Source: Tatumella terrea (GTDB taxonomy: Bacteria; Pseudomonadota; Gammaproteobacteria; Enterobacterales; Enterobacteriaceae). From it: 64,000 nt of DNA. Location: NCBI RefSeq assembly GCF_039523755.1, contig NZ_BAAAFX010000017.1, positions 1 through 64,000 on the forward strand, in the 5' to 3' direction. The notes under the pieces are model-generated. The model made no database searches, had not been told where the DNA came from, and was given only the letters and a program-made list of their open reading frames with translations. The position numbers and the translations under genes were made by a program. This document shows positions 53,011 to 62,012 of the stretch, piece by piece. How positions within the stretch are numbered: the stretch's first letter is position 1; each line of letters opens with the position of its first letter.

Positions 53011-53577
53011 TTATAGGAAAAACGTATGCAGCATTTTTTCTTCACCCAGCGTAAATATTAAAAAATCACTCTCTTTGAAGGTGTTATTTTTGATCAGTTG
53101 TTGTTTCAATAAACTGAACTTTTTTGTGTCGGTGAAGAAGAGGGCTGTGACATAATCTGAATCCATCAAATTCTGTTGTTCAGAAAGCCGTACAACCTCC
53201 TGGTAGCAACCCGTTTCCTTGTCTCCTGTTCGTTGTATTAACATACATTCTGTCAGTAAATAGGTTCGGACAGGTTTTTTACTATAGAGCTCCTTAAGAA
53301 ATTCAATGCCTTCTTTATAGTGATTTTCTCCTATCAGACTGTTTGTATACATTAAAAGAATTACTATGTTTTCGGGGTGTTTTTTACGGATTGCGTTAAT
53401 TTCTGAAAGGATTTTTTTACTCCGGGCGGGGCCCGACATCGCTAACTTTCCAACTAAAGAGGCTACCTCGTTTACAGGGTTATCTTCGATAGAAACAGGT
53501 TCGGGGTAAGAACTTGTATAGCCGGACAGAAAGAAAAAAAGTGTCACTGCCCGGAGAAGGAATAATATTTTTTTCAT
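53011..53577 (-). CDS. Hypothetical exported protein with a damaged lipobox
   Basis: 188 residues. Signal-like N-terminus MKKILFLLRAVTLFFFLSGY, in which the position expected to be a lipobox Cys is Tyr20 (TAT; one base from TGT). Helical, repeat-like middle (TPR-like, LLMYTNSLIGENHYKEGIEFLKELY). Function unknown. It follows the next gene by 1 bp in the same operon. Confidence 0.6.
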   Translation of the reverse strand: MKKILFLLRAVTLFFFLSGYTSSYPEPVSIEDNPVNEVASLVGKLAMSGPARSKKILSEINAIRKKHPENIVILLMYTNSLIGENHYKEGIEFLKELYSKKPVRTYLLTECMLIQRTGDKETGCYQEVVRLSEQQNLMDSDYVTALFFTDTKKFSLLKQQLIKNNTFKESDFLIFTLGEEKMLHTFFL

Positions 53578-53578
53578 A

Positions 53579-54022
53579 CTATAACTTCCTGAATTTATTC
53601 AGTGAAATATAGTGCGTTGCTTTCTTAGGAACCGGAATAACTGAACCCGTATACCCTGTATTTAAAACGTATCCGTTTTCTATTTTTAAAACTGGCTGGA
53701 TGTTTTTACTTGTTTTTAAAGTAAAACGGGCTCCCCCGATAAGAATTTCATCCTGTGTGAGAGCAAAACACCTCTCTCTGGCATCCAAAACATATTTTTT
53801 ATTATCGATATTATTTTCGACTGTGCACCAGGGATTAATTACACCTGAACCATATGCCCTGGCTGCATTACATAACATTGATGCGGATAAAAATATAACT
53901 CTTTCTTCTTTACTATCGTTTTCAGTGACATTCAAAAGCAATGTATAAGATGCATGTAAAGCACCGACCCCTTCCAGGGCCAGATAGCCAGGTGTCGTGA
54001 ACCTGAACGATTATGTTGTCAT
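53579..54022 (-). pseudogene. Hypothetical gene with a stop at codon 4
   Basis: From ATG 54022, with GGAGG 5 bp upstream, the frame reads M T T stop (TAA at 54011-54013) and then stays open for 143 codons (GYLALEGVGALHASYTLLLNV ... KKATHYISLNKFRKL) to 53579. A single change in TAA (for example CAA) would give a 147-residue protein. Restart at TTG 53941 would give 120 residues. Function unknown. Confidence 0.6.
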
Positions 54023-54324
54023 TTTATCCTCCATGATAAAATCAACCAACCCGACGCCATTCCCGTAACCGTTATCCTCTGCAACGCCAGATCTATTTTT
54101 ATGAATCTATATTGATTCGCTCATTATGTAAACACAACCCTGTCAGGGTGTTGGTTATTATTAATAAATTTTAATAGGTTAAATGATTCGCTCCGAATGA
54201 AAGTAGCTGTCATCCAGTCTTGCCAGCATGTCCAAAATATCACTCTTTCTGTCCGGATTTGCTCTGTGTGGTGTCCGGACGGTTTGTTATAAAGACATCA
54301 TGTTTTTCACTGTTGATGATACCT
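54023..54324. other. Gene-free boundary of the AT-rich region
   Basis: About 300 bp. Composition changes from AT-rich to core-like near 54200, so this marks the right edge of the acquired region. No gene, terminator or repeat is seen with confidence. Confidence 0.5.
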
Positions 54325-54939
54325 ATGGAATTGATGACCTGGTTTTATTTTGCGTCGGCGTGTCTTGGTCTGGCGGCAACACCCGGACCTAATGCACTAT
54401 TGGTTATGTCCCACAGTGTCCGCTTTGGTCCCGGCCGGACTTTATATACTATTGCCGGGGGCTGTCTGGCATTTACCGGCCTGATGGCTGTGTCCGTTTT
54501 TGGTATCGGTGCGTTACTGAAGGTCTGGCCCTCTCTGCTTTCTTATATCCGATACGCCGGCGGGTTATACCTTATTTACCTTGGGATCCGGCAGTGGCGA
54601 TCACCTTCTGTCCGGATCGAGGAAGCAACGCTACAGGGGCCGTCCACGGGAAGGCGCATACTCTTTTTACAGGGTTTTTTCTCAGCAGGCTCGAACCCGA
54701 AGGTCTTTCTGTTTTTTGGGGCTTTTCTTTCCCGGTTCCTGAACCCGGATAAGAGTATTCTGCTGCAGTTTGTGCTGATGGCGGCCACCTTTGTACTGGC
54801 CGAATTTATGGGTGAAATGACCGTCTGTCTTATTGCCTCCCGTATGCGTCACTTTATTCAACGTTCCGGCAGACAATTCAGTTACGTGTGCGGTAGTCTG
54901 TTCGCCGTTATCGGGGTGATTGTGATGTTACATCCGTAA
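54325..54939 (+). CDS. LysE/RhtB-family amino acid exporter
   Basis: 204 residues from ATG 54325 (MELMTWFYFASACLGLAATPGPNALLV); an upstream frame to 54220 is not supported. About six transmembrane helices and the LysE signature ATPGPNALLVMSHSVRFG. Likely exports an amino acid or derivative. It lies 16 bp before a GlxA-type regulator on the same strand, so the two are probably co-transcribed. Confidence 0.88.
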   Translation: MELMTWFYFASACLGLAATPGPNALLVMSHSVRFGPGRTLYTIAGGCLAFTGLMAVSVFGIGALLKVWPSLLSYIRYAGGLYLIYLGIRQWRSPSVRIEEATLQGPSTGRRILFLQGFFSAGSNPKVFLFFGAFLSRFLNPDKSILLQFVLMAATFVLAEFMGEMTVCLIASRMRHFIQRSGRQFSYVCGSLFAVIGVIVMLHP

Positions 54940-54955
54940 GGGAGATCTCCACCTC

Positions 54956-55972
54956 ATGCTGAAGACCACGACGGAGCCCACCATGGTTCACCCTGTGAAC
55001 TTTATCTTATTACTGATGCCCGGCTTTTCGTTACTTTCCCTCGGTGGCTTTCTGGATAAGTTACGCTTTTCCGGTGAGCCGGAGACCTTTGATAAGAAAA
55101 ATTATTGTCACTGGCATCTGACCACTCTGAAAGGGGAACCGGTGACGGCAAGTTGCGGAGTCAGGATCACGCCTGATATCAGCCTGCAGGAATTTGACCC
55201 GAGCCCCATAAACTGTGATTATCTGTTGATTTTCGGGGGCTGCGCGCCGGCCAGGGTGATGGCTGAGGCGCCTCATTATATTCCTCTGATCCGTCGTTAC
55301 TCCCGCCGGAAAATCACGATGGTCAGTATCGATAACGCCGCGTTTTTGTTTGCCGCGGCAGGAGTTACCGGGAAAAAGATGGTCGTTCACTGGCGTCATG
55401 CCCATGAGTTCAGGGAGTTATTTCCGGCAATTCCGCTGGATACTCATTGCCATGTTTTGCGAGATGATAAAGTGACTTGTTGTCCGGGCGGAAGCGCAAC
55501 GATTGAGCTGGCCGCCGTATTACTTGAACGCAAGCTCACCCATTTACAGGCGATAAAAGGCCTATCCGATATGTTGGTCAGTGGGTTTCCATCACCTGAG
55601 GACAGTAACTGGTCGCGTTCTGAGCTGAATGCGTATCCGGAGGAGATCATCAACGCGATAGTCGTTATGCGTCAGCATATTGCCGACCGGTTAGCGGCAG
55701 AAGATATCGCCGGCAAAGCCGGTATTTCCCGCCGTCATCTTGACCGGCTTTTTATCCGGCATGTCGGTAAAAGTGTAGCGATCAGCTACCGGGACATGAA
55801 GCTGGCACTCGCTCGCTGGCTGCTGGAAAATACCGCGCTTCCGCTGGAGAGGGTTGCCCGTGATTCCGGTTTCAGTGACCGCGGACAATTAAGTCGTCTG
55901 TTTTCACGTCAGGCCGGGATGCCCCCCGGGCAGTGGCGGGCAAAGATCAGAGAGAGTCACCGCAAGAGGTGA
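54956..55972 (+). CDS. GlxA-family AraC-type transcriptional regulator
   Basis: 338 residues. N-terminal DJ-1/PfpI-like amidotransferase domain (FILLLMPGFSLLSLGGFLDKL; then YLLIFGGCAP and CCPGGSATIELAA with a nucleophile-like Cys region) and C-terminal AraC HTH (about 230-330, GISRRHLDRLFIRHVGKS and RVARDSGFSDRGQLSRLFSRQ). Similar proteins regulate amine or amino acid use. It likely controls the LysE gene in the same unit. ATG 54956 or 54983 (MVHPVNF). Confidence 0.85.
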   Translation: MLKTTTEPTMVHPVNFILLLMPGFSLLSLGGFLDKLRFSGEPETFDKKNYCHWHLTTLKGEPVTASCGVRITPDISLQEFDPSPINCDYLLIFGGCAPARVMAEAPHYIPLIRRYSRRKITMVSIDNAAFLFAAAGVTGKKMVVHWRHAHEFRELFPAIPLDTHCHVLRDDKVTCCPGGSATIELAAVLLERKLTHLQAIKGLSDMLVSGFPSPEDSNWSRSELNAYPEEIINAIVVMRQHIADRLAAEDIAGKAGISRRHLDRLFIRHVGKSVAISYRDMKLALARWLLENTALPLERVARDSGFSDRGQLSRLFSRQAGMPPGQWRAKIRESHRKR

Positions 55973-56011
55973 TAACCCGCCCGGGCGCGGTAACCCCGTC
56001 CCCGGGCGGTA

Positions 56012-56440
56012 TCAGTCGATAGATGTCTGAGGCAATAGTTCATCTAAGGATTGGACCGGTCCGGGTGAATTCTTGTCACTTCGAAGACAATCCCAGGACA
56101 TGGCATCCTCCGTGCAGTAATCCCCCAGGCACTGCAGTGCAAGATCATTTTCAATCAGGCTGATCGGTACCCAGACATAAGGAACATCCCGCAGGGCATT
56201 AGGCACGGTTGAGCCGCATAACGAACAGAAATCGTTACGGTAACCGGTCGTCTTTTGCCAGGCGACAATATTCTCTTCCCCGCCCTCCAGGACAAACTCC
56301 GACGCAGGAATTAAGGTCGCCAGATTATGGCCCACACCGGTCTGTTTACGGCATAACGAACAGTGACAACGATAAAAGTTTTTGGGTGCAGTTTGCAGGG
56401 TGAAGCGTACCGTGCCACAAAGGCAGGATCCTTTAACCAT
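56012..56440 (-). CDS. GFA-family zinc protein
   Basis: 142 residues. Zinc ligands of the glutathione-dependent formaldehyde-activating (GFA) fold: CLC (6-8), CHCSLC (25-30) and CSLC (about 72-75). The reaction for this member is unknown. Single gene, convergent with the GlxA-type regulator, repeat array upstream. Confidence 0.9.
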   Translation of the reverse strand: MVKGSCLCGTVRFTLQTAPKNFYRCHCSLCRKQTGVGHNLATLIPASEFVLEGGEENIVAWQKTTGYRNDFCSLCGSTVPNALRDVPYVWVPISLIENDLALQCLGDYCTEDAMSWDCLRSDKNSPGPVQSLDELLPQTSID

Positions 56441-56502
56441 GATTTCCTCCTGTACATTTTATTTTATAAGGGGTGTACCACATTGCCCGGAAAGCAGAAA
56501 GC

Positions 56503-57065
56503 AGAAGGGCTTCAATCGCAAGGGGATTCGCCTGTGGCCTCTGCTTTCTCCGGTTAAGCGACTCATTCTAAGCCCTGCAGAAGTCCCGGAGCTGCAATCA
56601 AAAACAGTCACCGGCAGAAGGACATCCAGGATTCCATCGCAGGGGGGATTCGCCGGTGGCCTCTGCTTTCTCCGGTTAAGCGGCTTATTCTAAGCCCGGC
56701 AGAAGGCCCGGAGCTGCAATCAAAAACCGTCACCAGCAGAAGGGCGTTAGGCCTCCATCGCAGGGGGAGCCGTTGGTGGCCTCTGCTTTCTCCGGTTAAG
56801 CGACTCATTCTAACCCCGGCAGAAGTCCCGGAGTTGCAATCAAAAACCGTCACCAGCAGGAGGGCGTCAGGGCCTCCATCGCAGGGGGAGCCGTTGGTGG
56901 CTTCTGTTTACTCCGGTGTAGCGGCTCATTCTAAGCCCGGCAGAAGTCCCGGAGCTGCAATCAAAAACCGTCACCAGCAGGAGGGCGTCAGGGCCTCCAT
57001 CGCAGGGGGAGCCGTTGGTGGTTTCTGTTTACTCCGTTGAAGCGACCGATTCCAGGCCCGACTGA
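56503..57065. repeat. Tandem array of a roughly 121-bp repeat, about 4.6 copies
   Basis: The landmark TGGYYTCTGYTT occurs at 56535, 56657, 56777, 56898 and 57019: spacings 122, 120, 121, 121. Each unit also has CCGGAGCTGCAATCAAAAAC, CAGCAGRAGGGCGT and CATCGCAGGGGGA. Copies diverge mainly by substitution. The array lies in a 953-bp gene-free stretch between the GFA gene and the yagU-like gene; the rest of that stretch (57066-57393) shows nothing beyond a probable promoter. Confidence 0.9.
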
Positions 57066-57393
57066 GTTCGCCGGGATACCGGCAGGGAAAGGGCAGACCG
57101 GGAGGCTGAAAGAACGCAGACCGCCGTGTACCGGGATACCGGACTGAAAAAATCTGATATGGATGCGCATCATGACTATCGGGATCAATAAACAGTAGAT
57201 ATATTTGAGATATAAACTCAATTGTATTGTTCGGTTGTTGCAGACAATACGACGAGTTCCCATTCCCGGTTTTCTGCGGGGAAGTAAAGAGGAGCCGTCA
57301 CCGTCAACCCTTCAGGGTTTATCATCGGGAGCAGGAGGTGTGACGTTCCGGCACTTTTACTCCCTGGTACTTCTGTGGAAAAAGGACAAGCGT

Positions 57394-57942
57394 ATGTTGG
57401 AAATCAAAAGTAATCGTCAGGTTATCCTTCGCACGACGTTGCTCGGCGGGTTTATCAGTTCATTAGTGAAATGGGGTTCTGAGGTGAATATGCCTCCCCG
57501 GGTGGCCGGTGAAATTTCTCCCCCGGCCGCGAATATCGATAGCTGGCTGGGCTGGGCGGGGATCAATTCGCATTCGCTGGATTATCTTTATCAGGGCACT
57601 ATGGTGTCGGGAGCGGTGACGCTGTATCACTGGTTGTTCAGCTTTATTTTTGCCTTTGTCTATGTAGCCATCTCGGCCCTGTCCCCGAAAATCCGCCTGT
57701 GGTATGGCGCGCTCTACGGCATTGTTATCACGGTGGTCATGCACGGTTTTCTGATCCCGTTACTGGGTTTTCGCTACCCGGTGTACGCCTCCGGCGCAAA
57801 AGGGTGGTTATGGAATCTGAATGGCTATGAATTATGGAGTGAAGTTCTCGGTCATATTTACTGGTCAGTTTCTATCGAACTGTGTCTGATCGTTGTGCTC
57901 GCTCAGCTATCCCGGCCTTTAAAAGGGAACTGGGTAAAATAA
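57394..57942 (+). CDS. YagU-like inner-membrane protein (DUF1440)
   Basis: 182 residues from ATG 57394 (AAGGACAAG precedes it). It has four or so transmembrane helices and the YagU-type opening GGFISSLVKWGSEVNMPPR, matching the DUF1440 family. E. coli YagU is linked to survival in acid. An upstream extension to 57205 is not supported. Convergent with kdpE. Confidence 0.82.
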   Translation: MLEIKSNRQVILRTTLLGGFISSLVKWGSEVNMPPRVAGEISPPAANIDSWLGWAGINSHSLDYLYQGTMVSGAVTLYHWLFSFIFAFVYVAISALSPKIRLWYGALYGIVITVVMHGFLIPLLGFRYPVYASGAKGWLWNLNGYELWSEVLGHIYWSVSIELCLIVVLAQLSRPLKGNWVK

Positions 57943-57954
57943 GTCTTTCCGCCA

Positions 57955-57982
57955 GATCCCCTGCCGGCGATCGCAGGGGATC
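57955..57982. terminator. Hairpin between yagU-like gene and kdpE
   Basis: Perfect 10-bp stem GATCCCCTGC / GCAGGGGATC, loop CGGCGATC, in the convergent gap. No T-run. Possible shared end structure. Confidence 0.5.
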
Positions 57983-58054
57983 CGTGGCCGGCAATAGTAA
58001 TGATGTTCAGCAGTTCTATGAGGGCAGTCCCTGGTCCCTGCGGGGAAATGGCGG

Positions 58055-58738
58055 CTAATCCTGTAATATAAACCGGTAACCGATACCACTTTCCGTCAGT
58101 AAATGACGGGGACGGGCAGGGTCGGCTTCCAGTTTCTGGCGCAGATGGCCCATATAAATTCGCAGGTAGTGATTGCTTTCTACAGCGTTCGGCCCCCAAA
58201 CCTGGCTGAGTAACTGGTAGCGGGTCAGAACCTTCCCCTGATTGTTCAGCAGCACGGCCAGTAAACGAAACTCAATGGGGGTGAGATGAATATGTTCTCC
58301 CTGTTTTTTGACCACTCTGGCAGCCAGGTCGACCGTTACCTGAGAAAACGCAAACACCGCATTCACCGGCGTGGACTGACACATCCGGCGCTGCAGTACC
58401 CGTAGCCGCGCCAGAAACTCCCCCATACCAAAGGGCTTACACAGGTAATCATCCGCGCCGTTATCCAGCGCGGTAATTTTATCCTGTTCCTCACTGCGGG
58501 CAGACAGGACCAGGACAGGGGCAATGCTCCACTGGCGGAACTCGCGAATAAAACCAATACCATCACCGTCCGGTAGCCCCAGGTCGAGGATCACCAGGTC
58601 AGGCTTCCGGGTCGCAGCCTCGATCAGCCCGCGTTGCAGGGTTTCTGCGTCAAAGACACGAAAGGACTCTGCTTCCAGCGCCAGTCGCAGAAAGCGACGG
58701 ATCTCTTTTTCATCTTCAATGATCAGGACATTCATCAC
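58055..58738 (-). CDS. kdpE: Response regulator KdpE
   Basis: OmpR-family activator of kdpFABC under K+ limitation. 227 residues (225 in E. coli). Receiver domain with acidic pocket EDEKE, phospho-Asp52 in ILDLGLPDGDG, and Lys in KPFGMGEFLAR; winged HTH at the C-terminus (TRYQLLSQVWG... HYLRIYMGHLRQKLE). It is last in the kdp operon, 6 bp after kdpD. Confidence 0.95.
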   Translation of the reverse strand: MMNVLIIEDEKEIRRFLRLALEAESFRVFDAETLQRGLIEAATRKPDLVILDLGLPDGDGIGFIREFRQWSIAPVLVLSARSEEQDKITALDNGADDYLCKPFGMGEFLARLRVLQRRMCQSTPVNAVFAFSQVTVDLAARVVKKQGEHIHLTPIEFRLLAVLLNNQGKVLTRYQLLSQVWGPNAVESNHYLRIYMGHLRQKLEADPARPRHLLTESGIGYRFILQD

Positions 58739-58744
58739 GGTAGT

Positions 58745-61417
58745 CTACTCCAGGTCTTCCAGTTGTGGCGGTGCGGGTTGTGGCAGCACAATACAAACGT
58801 CGGCACCGCCCTGCGGCTGATTACTCGCCTGAATCGTCCCCTGATGCAGAGTGACGATGGCCTGGCAAATGGCGAGTCCCAGCCCGATGCCGGGAATGGC
58901 GGACTCTTTGGTACCGCGGGCGAATTTCTCAAAAATAAGCGTTTCCTGCCCGGCCGGGATCCCGGGTCCATTGTCCAGCACATGAAAAACTAACTGACCG
59001 GGGGTGACCCGGGCCCGCAGGGTAATGGAGGCCTGTTCGCCGGCATACTTCACCGCATTCTCCAGCAGATTAATGAATATCCGTTCCGTTAAGGCGGCAT
59101 CAAGAAAAACCAGTGCCATCGGTTCTTTAATGTCCAGCGTCACTCGCCCGGTATTCCCCTCAGAATCAAAGGCGTTCAGTATACTGCCCGCCAGCTCCTG
59201 TAATGTCATCCACTCCTGATTCAGGGTGGAGCCGCCGGACTGATACCGTGCCATATCCAGCAGATTATTGACCAGCCGGATAGTGCTGATAATCTGCCGT
59301 CGTATGCGGATAGCCTGTTCTGTGTGCGCAGATTTTTCATGATTCAGATCCAGGGCCAGGATCTCTGCCTGAGCGAATAAAACCGTCAGCGGAGTGCGAA
59401 GATCATGAGACAGTGCGGCAAGGAAAGTATTTCGTAACTGTTCCCGTTCATTGCGGATACGAGTCTGTTGTTCACTTTGCAATAATGCGTGCCGTTCCAT
59501 GGCACCGGCAATCAGCATAAGAAAAGTATCGAGTAATCGTTGTTGTTCCGGCAGCGTAATCTGCCGGAGCCGGAGGGGTTCAATCACTAACAGCCCCAAA
59601 ACGTTACCACTGCTGACCAGCGGCAGGATCCGGTAGGGTACCCCGGGCAGGGTATCGGTGCCCGCACCGGCCGGGAGGGCATGTTCAAAACTCCAGCGGG
59701 CAATCGCGGTATCTACCGGCGTCATCGCCGCCGGAGGAGTAAGGGCGGTGAGTTGACCGTTTTCATCGGGCATCAGTATCTGGCAGGCCGCATTAAAAGT
59801 GGAGCGGATATAGGTCTCACTGCACCGGACCAGCGCCGTAACATCCCGCCCGTCCGCCAGTGCTCTGGACATCTCGTACAACTGCCGGGTGCGTTGTTCC
59901 CGGTAGCGGGCAATTTTGGCCTGATAACGTACGCCTGCGGTCAGATGACCAATCAGCAGGCCGACGGTCAGCATCACGCCAAACGTCAGCAGATACTGGA
60001 TATTGGAAACCGCCAGAGACCCGCGGGGGGCGATAAAAAACAGGTCAAAACTGATGACATTCAGCAGGCTGGCGACCACTGCCGGCCTTCGTCCGTAAAA
60101 GAGCGCCACAATCACCACGTTGAGCAGATACAGCATCGCCAGATTGGCATCGTCAAATGCCGGTAACCAGCGTGTGGCGATAAAAGACGTACACAGACAG
60201 AGTATCAGTGCCAGCAGGCAGCCGCGGAGGGGATGTTGCCAGCGCTGCGCGGTGTCCCGATCGGGGGCCGTCGGTTTAGGCGCTTCGGCGAACGGCGTCC
60301 CGCGGGGAATAAGGATAACCTCAAGCTCCGGTGCATGCTTTATCAGTGTATCGGCCAGCGTCGGAAAGGGCAGCCAGCGCCCCTGTCGCCGGCCAAGTAT
60401 CACTTTGCCCAGCCGGTGTTCGTGGGCGTAACGGATTATCGCCTGACAGCGTTGCGGATCTGACAGGGTCGCCGTACCGGCCCCCAGCTGGCTTGCCAGC
60501 CGTAAAGCATTAACCATTTTCCGGCGCTGATGTTCTGCCTGTTTAGCAAACCCGGTGGATTCGGTATAGATGGTATGCCAGCGACAACCCAGTCTGGCCG
60601 CCAGTCTGGCGGCCGTACGGATCAGTTTTTCGCTGCCTTTCCCGGCATCCAGACAGAGCAAAATACCGTCCTGGGGATAGAGATCATTGCCGTCAGCGGC
60701 AGCTTCCTGCAGCAGACGTTTTTGCTCATCAACCCGATCCGCCGCCCGGCGCAATGCCAGTTCACGCAGAGCAATCAGATTCCCTTCGCGGAAAAAATGT
60801 TCGATGGCTCGTTCGGCCTGCGCCGGAATATACACCTTTCCATCGCGTAAACGTTGCAGGAGATCGCCGACCGTCAGATCCACCAGCACGATTTCGTCGG
60901 CCGTATCAAACACGGGATCAGGCAGGGTTTCGCGCACCCGGATACCGGTGATCGCAGAGACCACATCGTTCAGGCTTTCCAGATGCTGAACATTGAGCGT
61001 GGTCAGAACATCGATACCTGCCTCAAGCAACTCGTTCACATCCTGCCACCGTTTAGGATGACGGCTGCCGGGAGGATTACTGCAGGCCAGCTCATCCATC
61101 AGTATCAGCGCCGGATGTCTGGCCAGCGCAGCATCAGGATCAAAGCCGGTCAGGACCTTTCCGCGATGGATATGCCGGGCCGGGGGCAACTGCGGCAGGC
61201 TCTCCAGTAATCCGGCCGTCTCCTGACGGCCGTGTGTTTCCACCACACCACAGAGCACGTCCAGCCCGTCGTGGTAAAGGCGCTGAGCCTCTTCCAGCAT
61301 GGCAAAGGTTTTACCTGTCCCGGCACAGGCGCCGAAGAAAATTTTCAGTTTCCCGCGACGTTTTAATTCCGGTTGCCGCAGCAACTGGTCCGGGTCCGGA
61401 CGAAGAGGTTCAGGCAT
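58745..61417 (-). CDS. kdpD: Sensor histidine kinase KdpD
   Basis: 890 residues (894 in E. coli). N-terminal KdpD domain with Walker A GACAGTGKTFAMLEEAQ and DELACSN, then a universal-stress-like domain (about 250-370), four transmembrane segments (about 395-500), GAF-like part, and kinase core with H-box LSHDLRTPLTVL and ATP lid NGPGIP, GIGLGL. Senses K+ and phosphorylates KdpE. Between kdpC and kdpE. Confidence 0.95.
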   Translation of the reverse strand: MPEPLRPDPDQLLRQPELKRRGKLKIFFGACAGTGKTFAMLEEAQRLYHDGLDVLCGVVETHGRQETAGLLESLPQLPPARHIHRGKVLTGFDPDAALARHPALILMDELACSNPPGSRHPKRWQDVNELLEAGIDVLTTLNVQHLESLNDVVSAITGIRVRETLPDPVFDTADEIVLVDLTVGDLLQRLRDGKVYIPAQAERAIEHFFREGNLIALRELALRRAADRVDEQKRLLQEAAADGNDLYPQDGILLCLDAGKGSEKLIRTAARLAARLGCRWHTIYTESTGFAKQAEHQRRKMVNALRLASQLGAGTATLSDPQRCQAIIRYAHEHRLGKVILGRRQGRWLPFPTLADTLIKHAPELEVILIPRGTPFAEAPKPTAPDRDTAQRWQHPLRGCLLALILCLCTSFIATRWLPAFDDANLAMLYLLNVVIVALFYGRRPAVVASLLNVISFDLFFIAPRGSLAVSNIQYLLTFGVMLTVGLLIGHLTAGVRYQAKIARYREQRTRQLYEMSRALADGRDVTALVRCSETYIRSTFNAACQILMPDENGQLTALTPPAAMTPVDTAIARWSFEHALPAGAGTDTLPGVPYRILPLVSSGNVLGLLVIEPLRLRQITLPEQQRLLDTFLMLIAGAMERHALLQSEQQTRIRNEREQLRNTFLAALSHDLRTPLTVLFAQAEILALDLNHEKSAHTEQAIRIRRQIISTIRLVNNLLDMARYQSGGSTLNQEWMTLQELAGSILNAFDSEGNTGRVTLDIKEPMALVFLDAALTERIFINLLENAVKYAGEQASITLRARVTPGQLVFHVLDNGPGIPAGQETLIFEKFARGTKESAIPGIGLGLAICQAIVTLHQGTIQASNQPQGGADVCIVLPQPAPPQLEDLE

Positions 61418-61426
61418 AAGTGTCCT

Positions 61427-62002
61427 TTATCGGCGGGGCAGGGTGCTCAAGGCCATATTCAGTTGTGTGACATTAACATAGGTTGGCCCGAGAAACTCAG
61501 GCCAGGGATGGACGGTATTCCGCTCGACCAGTGTCTGCAGTTGCTGTTCAGTGAGTCCCCGGGCCCTGGCAACGTCCGGCAGTTGCCAGGCAATGGCGGC
61601 GGGGGAGACGCCATTATCCAGCCCGCTCGCCGAAGCGGTTAACAGGTCGACAGGGACCGGCCCGGCAGCATGGGGGTCCTGCGCCTGCAGTGCCCTGGCA
61701 CGGGCTGCTATCTGAGCGGTCAGGGCCGGACTGGCTACCGACAGATTACTGCCACCGGAAGCCAGTGCATTATAAGGAGTACCGGCGGTGGCTGAAGGAC
61801 GGGAATGGAAATAATCCCTTCCGGTAAAAGCCTGGCCCAGCAGCGCAGAGCCCCGTGTTTCGCCGTTCAGCGTTAACAGCGACCCTCCGGCCTGCCAGGG
61901 GAACCACCATTGTCCTATCAATGTGGTCAACAGAGGGTAAGCCCCTCCGGTAAGCAGGGTGAGAAAAGCGAGTAAAACCAGTGCGGGCCGTAGTTGTGAC
62001 AT
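61427..62002 (-). CDS. kdpC: K(+)-ATPase subunit KdpC
   Basis: 191 residues, single N-terminal transmembrane segment (ALVLLAFLTLLTGGAYPLLTT), periplasmic part with GSALLGQAFTGRDYFHSRPSAT and SASGLDN. Assists ATP binding in the KdpFABC complex. 10 bp downstream of kdpB. Confidence 0.95.
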   Translation of the reverse strand: MSQLRPALVLLAFLTLLTGGAYPLLTTLIGQWWFPWQAGGSLLTLNGETRGSALLGQAFTGRDYFHSRPSATAGTPYNALASGGSNLSVASPALTAQIAARARALQAQDPHAAGPVPVDLLTASASGLDNGVSPAAIAWQLPDVARARGLTEQQLQTLVERNTVHPWPEFLGPTYVNVTQLNMALSTLPRR

Positions 62003-62012
62003 CGGGAGTTCC

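Noticed and set aside
56503..57065. Possible CRISPR or integron attC array
   Set aside because: The whole unit repeats (about 121 bp) with no short repeat/spacer alternation, no cas genes and no integron integrase.
61427..61642. Small plus-strand frame over kdpC
   Set aside because: Shadow of kdpC; composition follows codon positions of the minus-strand gene.
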